From Liolophura sinensis (lineage: Eukaryota; Mollusca; Polyplacophora; Chitonida; Chitonidae): a stretch of DNA of 64,000 nt. Of this stretch, positions 38,901 through 50,105 are shown piece after piece. The position numbers and the translations under genes are program-made. The notes below the pieces were generated by a model that worked only from the letters and a program-made list of their open reading frames with translations, did not search any database and was not told the DNA's origin. Position 1 is the first letter of the stretch; every line of letters begins with the position of its first letter. The stretch lies in the NCBI RefSeq assembly GCF_032854445.1, contig NC_088306.1, positions 22,851,764-22,915,763 of the forward strand. Reading direction: 5' to 3'.

Positions 38901-40670
38901 TCAAGCGTTTAAAACCTCTAAGACATAGATGTAACAGCTGTCAGTCATACAAGCAAAATATTTTCAAGTACACTGTTCGTCTTAAAAATACAGCCTTAAA
39001 ATAAATTAAATTAAGGAACAGCAGACCTGGAGGTTAAAACAAAAGGCTTGTTTCGACCCAAAAGCATCTACAACTGTATAACACAAAGCACTGTGACACA
39101 CATATTATATGCATGAAAAGCAAATGCAGTTGTGATGCAGTTGCAACCAGCTCAGTCCATACACATTGGTGGTGTCCTTACCGGCAGGGAATTAACTAGG
39201 GTAAATTATACCTAACTAAATGTCACAAGAGCTAATGCACTCTTTAAGATGGACAAGGCCTGAACAATTAACGCCCCCATACCGGAATAAAATTAACAAA
39301 TGTCACCAACAAATTCTACTCTGTTAAAACATTATATGATTGAGGTTTTTATTTTATAACACTGGAAAGAGAAGGCAAAAAGGCCAGATCATAAATATAC
39401 ATGTATATTATTGTACATTTGCTTTCGTCCACAGATCAGAATGCTATCAAGCCTGCCTTATCAGCTGTGCATGAACAATGTACATTATGCCTGTACGGTG
39501 GACAAGGAATTTTCTGTTTAAAAGCGTTTACATTCACAGTACAATACATACTTCAAAGAAAACTAACTGGACTATATTGACCATCAGTCATAAACCTACT
39601 AAACTAGGTGAAGTATCCCTTACAGCACTTACAATTTGCACACATCCATCATAGAAAACTAAATTGATGCAAGGGAAATGAGTTATGAAACTAAAATGAA
39701 TAAATTATCATGGACAATTTTTCACTCATCTGAAAGTGTTCAATTATCATAGGCTTTCATAAGGGACGCACCACAACAAAGATGGCAAATTACTGGCAAA
39801 TTTTCTCATGTGTGGCACACAGATATGACAGACTTGTGAACCTTTTCAGTGGACAATTTTTTTTTAATCCCTGTGGGGTAGAATCATTAAGCCTAACCTG
39901 TTGACACTATTCTCGATCAAATTTTGGGGTTGCAATTAAAGTAAGTCATATAGGACATGAAATTAATAAAATAAATTTCAATTACAAACCTAGCTGGGAC
40001 ACCCTGTCAAATTTGACATAAAACAGTTGACTGGTGGTTGAAGACAAGTCAAAATGAGTGCCAATGTCAGAGTTAAACTGGACAATATGTTATACCAAAA
40101 TAATAGCTTGGATAAAATTACGGATTTCTAATACCAGTAGGCTACTTTGTATCATCAGCCCAATACTGTGTTTCTTAAGCAAATCTCCTCTATACCACAA
40201 ACATAATACTTTATACCATTATGCTAAAACATACATCTGCAGAAATAACAAAAGGAAAGGAATGATTTTTTTCATAAGACCTTTCAAGTGTATATAATTT
40301 ATGGGAGACAATCTGCCTATCTGACAGCTGATATTTCCCTGTCTCAGGTCGGTGTGAATAAATAATTTCGTCAAGACAATGCGGTAAAACCTGCTAAATG
40401 TACTTGCTTTAACAAAATGAAGACACATTTTGACCACAAAGCATACGAACATCTTCAAATCCGTACCAAAGCCGTCTCTAGAACTGCAGTCTGGTACATC
40501 TGAGGGCAGTAGCACTGGCATAAGATTTTACGTGACAGAAGGTTTGCATGTCTGCTGAATCCATGCATGCCCCACTGTCAAAATTTGAAAGTTGTCACAA
40601 AACTGGCAACAGAATCGTCGTGAAGTGGTCGATGAAATAAAAGCTGTGAGAAAACAGAGAATGCGCTTAC

Positions 40671-40960
40671 CCTTATTTACAACCACTTTTCTGTCCGCTC
40701 CGTTCTACAGCTGGTATGAAAATCAGCCGGAGCTTTCCGCGGTGACAAGTCCGCATATGTGGCACTAAAATCTGCACTGAAAATATTTTTCCGCCTCTTA
40801 CACCGGTATCAAATGGAGAGAAATTACTCCCAAAGGCATCCTAAAGCTTCTCGTAAAGCTTTCCTCAATTTTTCAAGCCACAATAGCTTAAAATCTGTCT
40901 TTAAAAGCTTACCTAGGGTTTATCCCTGGACCGAGGTCGCCATTTTGAATATTTTGAGAG
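40671..40960 (-). other. Probable 5' UTR first exon(s) of the FNDC3-like gene
   Basis: On the minus strand two good donors lie here: AAATAAGG|GTAAGC (exon end 40671) and CCCTAG|GTAAGC (exon end 40913). Either could join to the acceptor at 19470, giving a non-coding first exon as expected for a coding exon that opens with its own upstream stop. A TTCAAAATGGCGACC element at 40936-40950 has the form of a YY1-type core-promoter site, which usually lies at or just after the start site. If transcribed, its ATG would open a 7-codon upstream ORF (MATSVQG, then stop). The exon boundaries are inferred, not proven. Confidence 0.45.
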
Positions 40961-41300
40961 AAAATTATCCTGGGATTGTGGGATAGGTCTTGCCTCTAAA
41001 ATTATTTTTAGCTGTCACTTGGCTGTCTTGGTCCGTTATAGATCCGTTCTGCTTTCAAGAGTCTTTCTTTGATTTTAAGAGAGAGAGAAAAAATTTTAGC
41101 CCAACGTTTTATTTGTGTCAGATTACGTTTTCTTTCCTTGATTTGGGGAAAGAAGAGGAGATTTCAGGAGGGAAATGGGCCATGGGTTAGCGTGTCAAAT
41201 TTGACAGGTGGAAGTCACGACTCGTGGCAGATTTGCTGACGTCATACGATTTGAGGGGGGAATCCCACGTCAAGTTATGACCACGCCCCCTAAACGCTTT
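40930..41300 (-). promoter_or_regulatory. Probable promoter of the FNDC3-like gene
   Basis: A YY1-type AAAATGGCGACC (minus strand, about 40936-40950), a perfect CRE palindrome TGACGTCA (41237-41244) and a GC/KLF-type box CCACGCCCCC (about 41281-41290) lie within 350 bp. Local CpG content is higher than on the left. The order and spacing suit a TATA-less promoter firing leftward. The gene downstream (exon at 18-19.5 kb) has the same direction. Confidence 0.5.
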
Positions 41301-42924
41301 GCCTTAGCCGTTCATTCAGGACCATGAAAATCACACACATAATAATGCCAGTGGAGTACGTTATAGGCGTCAAACCGCTTTACACCCGATATAGCGCATC
41401 TATATTTAAAGACCGAGACTCTTTTAACACCCTATATGTCTAGCAAACAGTTCAATTAAGGCAACAGCTGACCCAAAAATATATAACGGAGAGAGACAAG
41501 AGAAAAGGAAGGGTTTTATTATTGTTTCATAAACGATTGAACTCTGTTAAGACTTGAAACATAAATTGTGACAAAAATAGAGCATCATCGTTTTCATTTA
41601 CATTTGCATGCCAGGGTTTAATAATAATTTACCCTAGTTTGTTAATAAAGCCTGTATGATTATATTTGAGCAATAATTCTTATGATTATTGTTATAGCCG
41701 TATATATTGCAGCTAGTGTACTATTACTTTCGGTTTGAGTTCCCAACTAAATACACTAAATACATTAATTTTATACGGGCCTCAAATGGTGCCATAGTAT
41801 AATGAAAAAAGGCTCGCTAATTTAAAACAATCAACATAAATGACGGCGGGCTAAAGGTTAGTTAATTAACATAAAACGAACCGTCTGATGTGCATTTTCA
41901 AGGCTAAAATACTCAGCATATAATGGAAAGCATATTTTATCTGCTTGGGTGTTACCGGAAACATCAATCAAAGAAATAAATAAATGAATATAGCCAGTAC
42001 CGAGACTGATAGGTTTATTTGCGCCACCTATATTTTCGTAAATTGTCTTCACAAATAACCGACCAACTGTAAAGCTGATGACGTCATCATTTTGACATCG
42101 GAAGGCACAAATCCTGTTGTGATAATTACATATGGCATTTGCACTCGTTTCCATATAGGCGTACGAGAATAAAGAAAAAAAAAAACCTGTTCGCTCATTA
42201 ATGACACTTTTATCAAATAAGATCGCTGTCTTTAAATTCTTAGAATCAGGAATTTATTCCCTTCATTTTTAGTTTTCTTATCTTTAAAGTTGTGTTATGT
42301 ATAGCTAATTTACCATTGGCTAACACATCTTATATGTAGGCTAACTGAAACTTCATTGTGTTAATTATATGGTCACGTATTTTTTCATTTTCCTTTTATA
42401 GTACATGCTTTCTTTTTGTATTTATTCCAATGATATTAGCATTTTATCATTACAAAGTGTATATTACGTAGGTGTAAAAAATACGATACATGTTGATAAA
42501 AAAATGCGACAAAATATTTCCTGAGATCACGTGACCATCAGTTTCGAAAGTCTTTCCTCGTTTAGAAAAACGATTACTTCCTAAACAGTCATGATTACAT
42601 TTTACACCTAATTGTGTAATATTCGATGTAAACTTTTTAAAACTGATACATTACTCTCTGAACCCGGATTTTTCGTCCTATGTGTTTTACTTTCTAGTCA
42701 TTCATTCTTCTCCTGTCGTTTATATATTAATAGATTCTTTCGATTTCTGTGATTATGTATCGGACTACTCTGTGTTTCATAATCAATTATCTAATTACAG
42801 TGGAAGGAAGTTGCTGTATATGAATGTTTGTCTATCCTTCGATTTTCTCCACAAAACGTCAGTCCGATCAACTTTTTAGTTCGGAGTCCAAGGCAGAGCA
42901 GTGTCCATGATATTTCAGTTATAC

Positions 42925-42972
42925 CAGGAAACCCACGACCATCGCCACGTTGCTGACAGACATTCCCGGGAG
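42925..42972 (-). mobile_element. SINE body fragment
   Basis: CCAGGAAACCCACGACCATCGCCACGTTGCTGACAGACATTCCC is the body block of the common SINE. Neither end is present. Confidence 0.65.
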
Positions 42973-43367
42973 ACAGAATCCTATATTAACTGTAATGAGG
43001 TCCCATTTCTTCTTTAATGTAATACTCAAGAATTTTTCACTTATGTCGATCGTATCAGCTAGCTTTGAGGAAGTGGGGTAGGTATTTTGGAGTGCTTAGT
43101 GCAAACCACCGAACTTAAGCTAGTTACTGGTGAACTGTCCCATGAGTGAGATTTCATACTATTGGGCAACGCAATCGGCCTGAAGCGAACCTCATATAAG
43201 ACGGCAAGATAAATCGACCGCTTCTTGAGAAGTCTTGGCAATTCCAGAAATTTCCGATTTATATAAAATGCATTTATGAATGTTTGACATTGACATGATA
43301 TTGTACTTGAATGATTCGTGTTCCCCCCATCCCTCCCTACTTGTGTGACCTTGGTGACAGTAAGTAT

Positions 43368-43402
43368 ATATATGTGTGTGTTTGTGTGTGTGTGTGTACG
43401 CA
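43368..43402. repeat. (TG)n microsatellite
   Basis: TATATATGTGTGTGTTTGTGTGTGTGTGTGT. Confidence 0.9.
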
Positions 43403-43419
43403 TGTGCGAAAGTTCGTCA

Positions 43420-43552
43420 ACAGCATGCCAAAGGTCGGCGGTTTATCCCAGTCACTCCGGTTTCTACCACCCGTAAAACTGACCATAATCGTGTTTGCAA
43501 GACAAAACATTTTTCATTACGTTAAACAGCAATCAAATAAATAAATAAAAAC
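43420..43552 (+). mobile_element. SINE tail of a second subfamily
   Basis: AAAGGTCGGCGGTTTATCCCAGTCACTCCGGTTTCTACCACCCGTAAAACTGACC…CGTTAAACAGCAATCAAATAAATAAATAAA shares only the 3' end (GTTAAACANCAATCAAATAAATAAA) with the common SINE. It suggests a related family with a different body. Confidence 0.7.
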
Positions 43553-44539
43553 GCGCAAATTGGCTTAATTTGAACCATGCTCAAACCATTTACCAGCCTT
43601 GACGCATGACGTCACTTCATCTCATTTCATCCCAGGTGGGCTGATGTTACACGTGATACCATATATAGCCTATGCATTACCAGTAAATTTAGGGACACCT
43701 CGAGCTATATAATTCAACGTTATGGAAAGTCTAGTTTATTATATGTATACGGGAGAAGCACAGGTGAAGGCAGATGACACTGTATGATGTGTACAGAGAA
43801 ATGAAAGCTGGAATACAATAACTAGATAGCGTATTGATTATTTTGCTCAATGCGCAGGTGCACACGGCACTCGTTGACGCACTCATATATACGTCGGCTG
43901 TCAATCACACAGCTGGCCCTGACGCCCACACATGTATGAAGACCCCACTCCAGAGCCTCCGCCCATTGATCCGCGCGAGAAGCCATCGACTGACCACCAG
44001 CTGACTACTAGCCGCATCATTTCTCAGTGGCAGCCTAGGAAAATTATGGCTGAAACTAGTGTCGTGCGTGGGATTGGGCTTTTTACACTCTTCATATAAT
44101 ACCACTGGATGCAATTTCTGCGAAGAGGAATTTGCCCGGCATTGAACGGGAGTTTTTCTGATCCTCAGCATTAATGTTGTGAGTAGAATGGGGGAAAAAG
44201 TGCCAGAACAGTATGGCAAGCCAAAAGTTGCAAAAATCGATATTTTCATTCTTTCTTTTCATTATACATAAAATATGTTCAATACAAAAGTTACAATATA
44301 TTAATTCAGTTTTTGTCGCCCAGCGTATTGAATAAATATTATTCAATAATTGAAGAAATTTGATTATCTATTATTGAATGCATTTTTCTTTTTACCTCAA
44401 CTTATATAATTCTTTTATATAAATTGACAAGAGGCCATATTTCACTGTTTACCCAATACGGGCGACCAATTGCCACATTTATAGTATATTTATAAAGAAT
44501 ATTTTAAAGAATTCCGTATTTCAAAACATAAAAATCATT

Positions 44540-45790
44540 TCAAACTCTTCCACTCAGCCATTCACAGCGGCTGTAGCCTTGTAACAGACTAACCAGTCAT
44601 TTGGTCATTTCGGAACCCATCCACTCAGCCATCAACGGCAGCTACATCCTTATAACAGACTAACTAGCCATATGGACATTTCAAGCCTTTCAAGTCAGTC
44701 ATGTTTCCAACCTTACAATAGGCTAACAAGCCATTTGGCCATTTCCAATCATTCCATTCAGCATCCTCACAACCTTACAGCAGGCTACCAACACATTTGG
44801 TCATTTCCAATCATTCCATTCAGCCATCCTCACAACCTTACAATAGGCTAACAAGCCATTTGGCCATTTCCAATCATTCCATTCAGCATCCTCACAACCT
44901 TACAGCAGGCTACCAACACATTTGGTCATTTCCAATCATTCCATTCAGCCATCCTCACAACCTTACAGCAGGCTACCAACACATTTGGTCATTTCCAACC
45001 TTCCATTCAGCCATCCTCACAGCCTTACAACAGGCTACCAACACATTTGGCCATTTCCAATCATTCTATTCAGCCATCCTCACAACCTTACAGCAGGCTA
45101 CCAACACATTTGGTAATTTCCAACCTTCCATTCAGCCATCCTCACAGCCTTACAGCAGGCTGCCAACACATTTGGTCATTTCCAATCATTCCATTCAGCC
45201 ATCCTCACAACCTTACCGCAGGCTACCAACACATTTGGTCATTTCCAATCATTCCATTCAGCCATCCTCACAACCTTGCAGCAGGCTACCAATACATTTG
45301 GTCATTTCCAATCATTCCATTCAGCCATCCTCACAACCTTATAACAATCTAACAAGCCATTTGGACATTTTCAGTCCTTCCGTTCAGTCATCCTCACAAC
45401 CTTATAACAATCTAACAAGCCATTTGGACATTTCCAGTCATGCCGTTCAGCCATCCTCACAACCTTGCAGGAGGTTACCAACACATTTGGTCATTTCCAA
45501 TTATTCCATTCAGCCATCCTCACAACCTTACAACAGGCTACCAACACATTTGGTCATTCCCAATCATGCCGTTCAGCCATCCTCACAACCTTATAACAAG
45601 CTAAACAACCATTTGGAGATTTCCAGTCCTTCCATTCAGTAATCCACCCATCCTTACAAAAGGCTAACCAGCCATTTGAACATTTCCAAGCCTTCAATTC
45701 AGCCATTCTCATAACCTTGCAGTAGGCTAACCAGCCATTTGGACATTTCCAGTCTGTCTCTTCAGCCATCTACCTAACCTTAAAGTCAGC
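44540..45790. repeat. 63-bp minisatellite, about 19-20 copies
   Basis: The unit CAGCCATCCTCACAACCTTA-CAGCAGGCTACCAACACATT-TGGTCATTTCCAATCATTCC-ATT is 63 bp. CATTTCC recurs at 44802, 44865, 44927 and 44990. One 62-bp variant (CAGCATCC, missing a C) appears at 44759 and again at 44884, 125 bp apart. This shows duplication of a two-unit block. Units at both edges are more diverged than the centre. The unit has no stop in several frames, which explains the long ORF 44797-45642 (21-residue periodicity) and overlapping ORFs in other frames. Confidence 0.97.
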
Positions 45791-46308
45791 CTTTTTGTTC
45801 CATCCTTTCAATATGAACTCTTTACTAGCCAACCCTTACATGTAATCGGCCATACTGACGCAGTGAACATGCTAATAAGCAATTCCTGTCATTTCTAGTT
45901 CTTCGACTCAATCATTTCGGACATACGCCACAGACTAATCCGTCATTCGGCAGCGTACAATAACAAGCTAGCCGTCCATTCTTTTATTTCTGACCTTTAT
46001 AGTCGACCGTTTCAAACTAACAAGCCAACCAGCTATTCATGTACATGTATCTTTTCATGCATTCTGCCAGCCATACAACCCATAATAACAGCATAACAAG
46101 TGATTACACCATTCGCTTAATCAACATTTCATTCCAGCCAGCTAGCGCACCAGGTTGGATTATTACACCGTAAATCTGCATCGTTGAGGAACCATATGTT
46201 TATTAATGTAAATTTATCGCATTTATTGTCTTCACTACAGCCCAGTTCCCGATTGTGACGTCATTAGTTCCTAATTTCGTTACGAAATACATCAATTTTT
46301 TGTAATGA

Positions 46309-46478
46309 CCATCGTGCGATCCAGTATTGCCATTGCGTTCCCATACCATCGTTATTTACCATAATCCCATAGCTTCGCACCATTGTGCTATCGCTTTGTA
46401 CCATTATACCATCGTTTCATACCATCATGCTTTTGCTTTGTGCGATCATGCCATTACTTGGTAACATAATGCCATCCC
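46309..46478. repeat. Degenerate 21-bp repeat (ACCATCGTT type)
   Basis: Successive segments TACCATTATACCATCGTTTCA, TACCATCATGCTTTTGCTTTG and TGCGATCATGCCATTACTTGG are 21 bp each and align. Flanking segments (CGCACCATTGTGCTATCGCTTTG) are similar. The same motif class recurs at 52458-52570. Confidence 0.75.
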
Positions 46479-46937
46479 TCCCTATATATATAAGCGCATC
46501 CGTCTGACGATATTAAATACGCCTAGCTGCCCGAATTTTCCCATTATTTTTTTTTAGTGTTTATTGTAACAAAACTGACGATGGATGTACATAAATGTCA
46601 GGTGGACGCATGTAAATACAGACACACATATACACTACATATAAGCATTTCTCAGCTTAACCGAATTGAAAGGTCACCATCATTGGAATGTTTCTTTGCT
46701 CACAGAGTTGTTGAACTTTTTTTTATTAATTGTGAATGTATATTTCACTTGGTAGAAACTATTCACTTTTGTAATAGATTTTGGAGTATTCTTGTATGAA
46801 AACGACTGGAGTTTCACCTGGTAAACGGACCGATACTGTAAAACTGAATCGCTCTTGAGGATGGTATACCAGTTGTCAACCATAATGAACGTTCCTGGTC
46901 GGCACTCTCCTGTATGACCAATTTCCGACACAGCGTT

Positions 46938-47565
<628 letters not shown>

Positions 47566-47829
47566 ACCCAAAGAACAAACCCAGTAGTGGTATATAAAGC
47601 AGGCTATTAAGGCAGAGTGAGGTAAAGACCAGACCGGTTAAATAACGCAAAGACACAAGGGCTGATCTGTAGACGTATACATTTGATAAATGTCCAAACA
47701 GTATATGCCTTTATACTTATTGTTATTTTATATTGTTTATGCTTTCCTTTTTCCATTCTTAAATTCTAACCTGCGTCATTGAATTCAGATATTCATATAT
47801 TCAAGGTAAAAGCGGAATATTTACATATT

Positions 47830-48042
47830 TTAATTGATGTTTTACGCCGTACTCAAAAATATTTCACTTATTCGACGGCGGTCAGCATTATGGTGGGAGA
47901 AAACTGGGCAGAGCTCCTGGAAACCCACAACCATCCGCAGGTTGCTGGGAGACCTTCTCACGTACGGTCGGAGAGGAAGCCAGCATGAGCTAGACTTGAA
48001 CTCAAAGTTCCCCATTGGCGAGTGGCTCCTGGGTCATCAAGC
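47830..48042 (-). mobile_element. tRNA-derived SINE, lacking outer head
   Basis: TTAATTGATGTTTTACGCCGTACTCAAAAATATTTCACTTATTCGACGGCGGTCAGCATTATGGTGGGAG and the CATCCGCAGGTTGCTGGGAGACC body are intact. The head stops near TGGCGAGTGGCTCCTGGGTCATCAAG. Confidence 0.9.
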
Positions 48043-48121
48043 GAAATGAAACATAAAGCAAGAGCGCCAGAGTTACTGATAAGAGAATTATTCAAATAAT
48101 CACTTTCAACATATCACGCCT

Positions 48122-48482
48122 TCCTGTTACAGGCTCAAGTCCGCTTCGAGACCGGTAGATCCAGGATCAATCCTTGATCGAGTCACACCTAAGACTTTAA
48201 AAGAGGAAGTTGTAACTTCCTCGCTTGGCGTTCAGCATGAAGGGGATAGTGCAACGACTGGTTGACCCGTATCAGTATAATGGCTAGGGCGGGGCGGCTT
48301 ACTTGCCTTCGGTAAGTCGTCTCAGTGAAGCAGCACTAAATAAAAGAGCGGTGGAAATCCGTCCTGCAACAAGGAGGCACATTACACGTACATGCACCCT
48401 AATGATTCCTCCTTCGTCGTCATATGACTGAAAAATTGTTGAGTACGACGTTAAACCCCAAGCACTCACTCACTCACTTACA
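48122..48482 (+). mobile_element. Second SINE-like family, about 350 bp
   Basis: The unit starts CAGGCTCAAGTCCGCTTCGAGACCGG and has a core CTTCCTCGCTTGGCGTTCAGCATGAAGGGGATAGTGCAACGACTGGTTGACCCGTATCAGTATAATGG. It ends GTCGTCATATGACTGAAAAATTGTTGAGTACGACGTTAAACCCCAAGCACTCACTCACTCAC. The end (TTGTTGAGTACGACGTTAAAC) is related to the tail of the common SINE, but the body differs. I recall this type of sequence as a widespread molluscan interspersed repeat; the class is inferred. Confidence 0.75.
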
Positions 48483-48727
48483 GGCTCAATGATAAAAATA
48501 TGCGATGACCTTATGTGGGAACTTTTTCCAGGTTTTTCATTCTAGTACAGATTTGTCAGATTTGGGGTAGACCTTTTCCATCAACTTCATTTATTCCAAG
48601 TTTGACTTGCAAGCGTTGTTAGACGTACATTGGTATATTTGGACATCTATTGGCGGTCGGAGAATCCAACGGATTCTCTCCATGATATTCTTACAACTGA
48701 ACATACCTCCAGGGCACTAGGGAATAG

Positions 48728-48955
48728 CTAGTGGATGATTTATTTATTTATTTATTGGTGTTATACGCTGTACGAAAGAATATTTCAGTCATCATCCGCA
48801 GGTCGCTGAAAGACCTCCCCACGTACGGCCGGCGAGGAAGTCAGCATGAGATGGACTTCAACTCACAGCGATCGCATTGGTGAGAGGCTTCTGGGTCATT
48901 ACGCTGTGCTAGCGCGATAACCATCTGAGCCACGGAGGCCCTCTAGTGGATGATT
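48728..48955 (-). mobile_element. tRNA-derived SINE with 13-bp target site duplication
   Basis: The element (48741-48942) has a complete head, GCTAGCGCGATAACCATCTGAGCCACGGAGGCC, and a TTTATTTATTTATTGGTG end. It has lost most of the central CCACCATAATGCTGG domain. Identical CTAGTGGATGATT copies flank it at 48728-48740 and 48943-48955. This is direct evidence of retroposition and of a fairly recent insertion. Confidence 0.95.
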
Positions 48956-49721
48956 AACAAGCGCCATAAACACTCGGCCACGAACTGTTCACATCACGAT
49001 GATGTACCACTGTGAGAAGTGGTTAACAGTAGTTGCTGTTAAATGTTGCAATTAAAAGTTTTGAACGTCCTTCTCAAGTTGACGGATAAATACAAACACC
49101 GGCTTTGACGTTTAAATATAACCATAAATATACATGGAAGCTAGAGAATTTCAAATCATTTATTTGAATAGTGTTTCGTAGCACCATGTACTCAAACATT
49201 TTTCACTTGAATCAGGTATCTGAAAAATTTCCCGACTCAAGGCCGCATCCAAATAGAACAAAACATTATTTACCGTCATAGTAAGGGAAGTAACTCCTGG
49301 GGGGTCAGTCATATTATACCCATCAGGCAAAAAGAAAATAACTTCACGGGAGTTAAGCCCCCTTGTTTCCGTCCGGTGACGGCGTCTTATACTGTTATAT
49401 TTTGCTTGCACGAGGAAGGCGGAAACAGATCTATGAATTAATGTAGCAGAACGCTGGGGGTTTTTTTTTAATGGTGCACCAAACGCTGCAAACCCAGTAT
49501 TTCAGATATATCATATATAGGCTGTATGTTTTGAAGAAACAACAAATACAATTCTGAGAAGAAAAAACATATTGAATATGTTTTTTTCTTATAATATTGT
49601 ATTCACCATTAAAACCATTCCATAATGTCATACTTCTTATTCAGTAATGATTGGCTGCCTTGGTGATAGTACTTTGCAGCCAACCAAAGCCATCGTTAGA
49701 AGCACGCTACTTCAGACGCTG

Positions 49722-50105
49722 TTACATTTTGAGGATTTCACCAAAATTTTCAGCTATACATGTAGGGACATGCCTCTTAACATGAATGTCCCGCTTTAAT
49801 TTGCAATAAACGCGATCGTTCTGTCTATTGCGTGCAATCTCAAATGGGAAATCTTTTTCATCAGTGAAGCCAATTTTCTTCAACTTCTCCGTCGAAAACT
49901 CATCATCAAGGTTTTTGCAGCACGTTCTTCTTTTCTGTCGTACCGTTTCACCCCTTCTTGAAGTCCGTATTCGCTTGTACGATTTTAATCCCAGTTGATT
50001 GTCATATTTCTCACAGAAGTCCGAGATACTCCAAGGTTCCTTGAAATCTTTCTCTGCGATTTGTGAGTGCCGGGACAATTTTTCCAGCGTAAAGGGCCAA
50101 CCCAA
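49722..50105 (-). pseudogene. Mariner/IS630-like transposase fragment
   Basis: A 127-codon open frame. Visible motifs are LGLKSYKRIRT (the helix-turn-helix to catalytic-core linker seen as 'LGLKPYKR' in such transposases), LKKIGFTDEKDFPFE and NRQNDRVY. FTDEK contains the first catalytic Asp of the DDE/D triad, and the F.E…N.QNDR.Y pattern is typical of Tc1/mariner-IS630 relatives. The second and third catalytic acids are absent because the frame stops about 35 residues later, and the DNA-binding N-terminus is truncated. It is a dead fragment. I did not find terminal inverted repeats or TA duplications. The family call is from memory of motifs. Confidence 0.7.

Larger units (their letters stand above)
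19470..40670 (-). other. FNDC3-like gene: intron 1 (about 21 kb)
   Basis: No coding exon is recognisable between the acceptor at 19470 and the proposed 5' UTR exon near 40.67 kb. The content is AT-rich, CpG-poor DNA with SINEs, MITE-like elements and short simple repeats (listed separately). Some less repetitive stretches look like candidate regulatory DNA (see findings). ORFs such as 26858-27199 (plus, 113 codons) show no recognisable domain. Confidence 0.6.

Noticed and set aside
43905-44249. 114-codon minus ORF near 44 kb
   Set aside because: No domain, no conserved-looking motif, overlaps another ORF in a second frame; probably chance.
44797-45642. 281-codon plus-strand ORF
   Set aside because: Lies wholly in the 63-bp minisatellite; overlapping ORFs in other frames are also open and there is no domain or splice signal.
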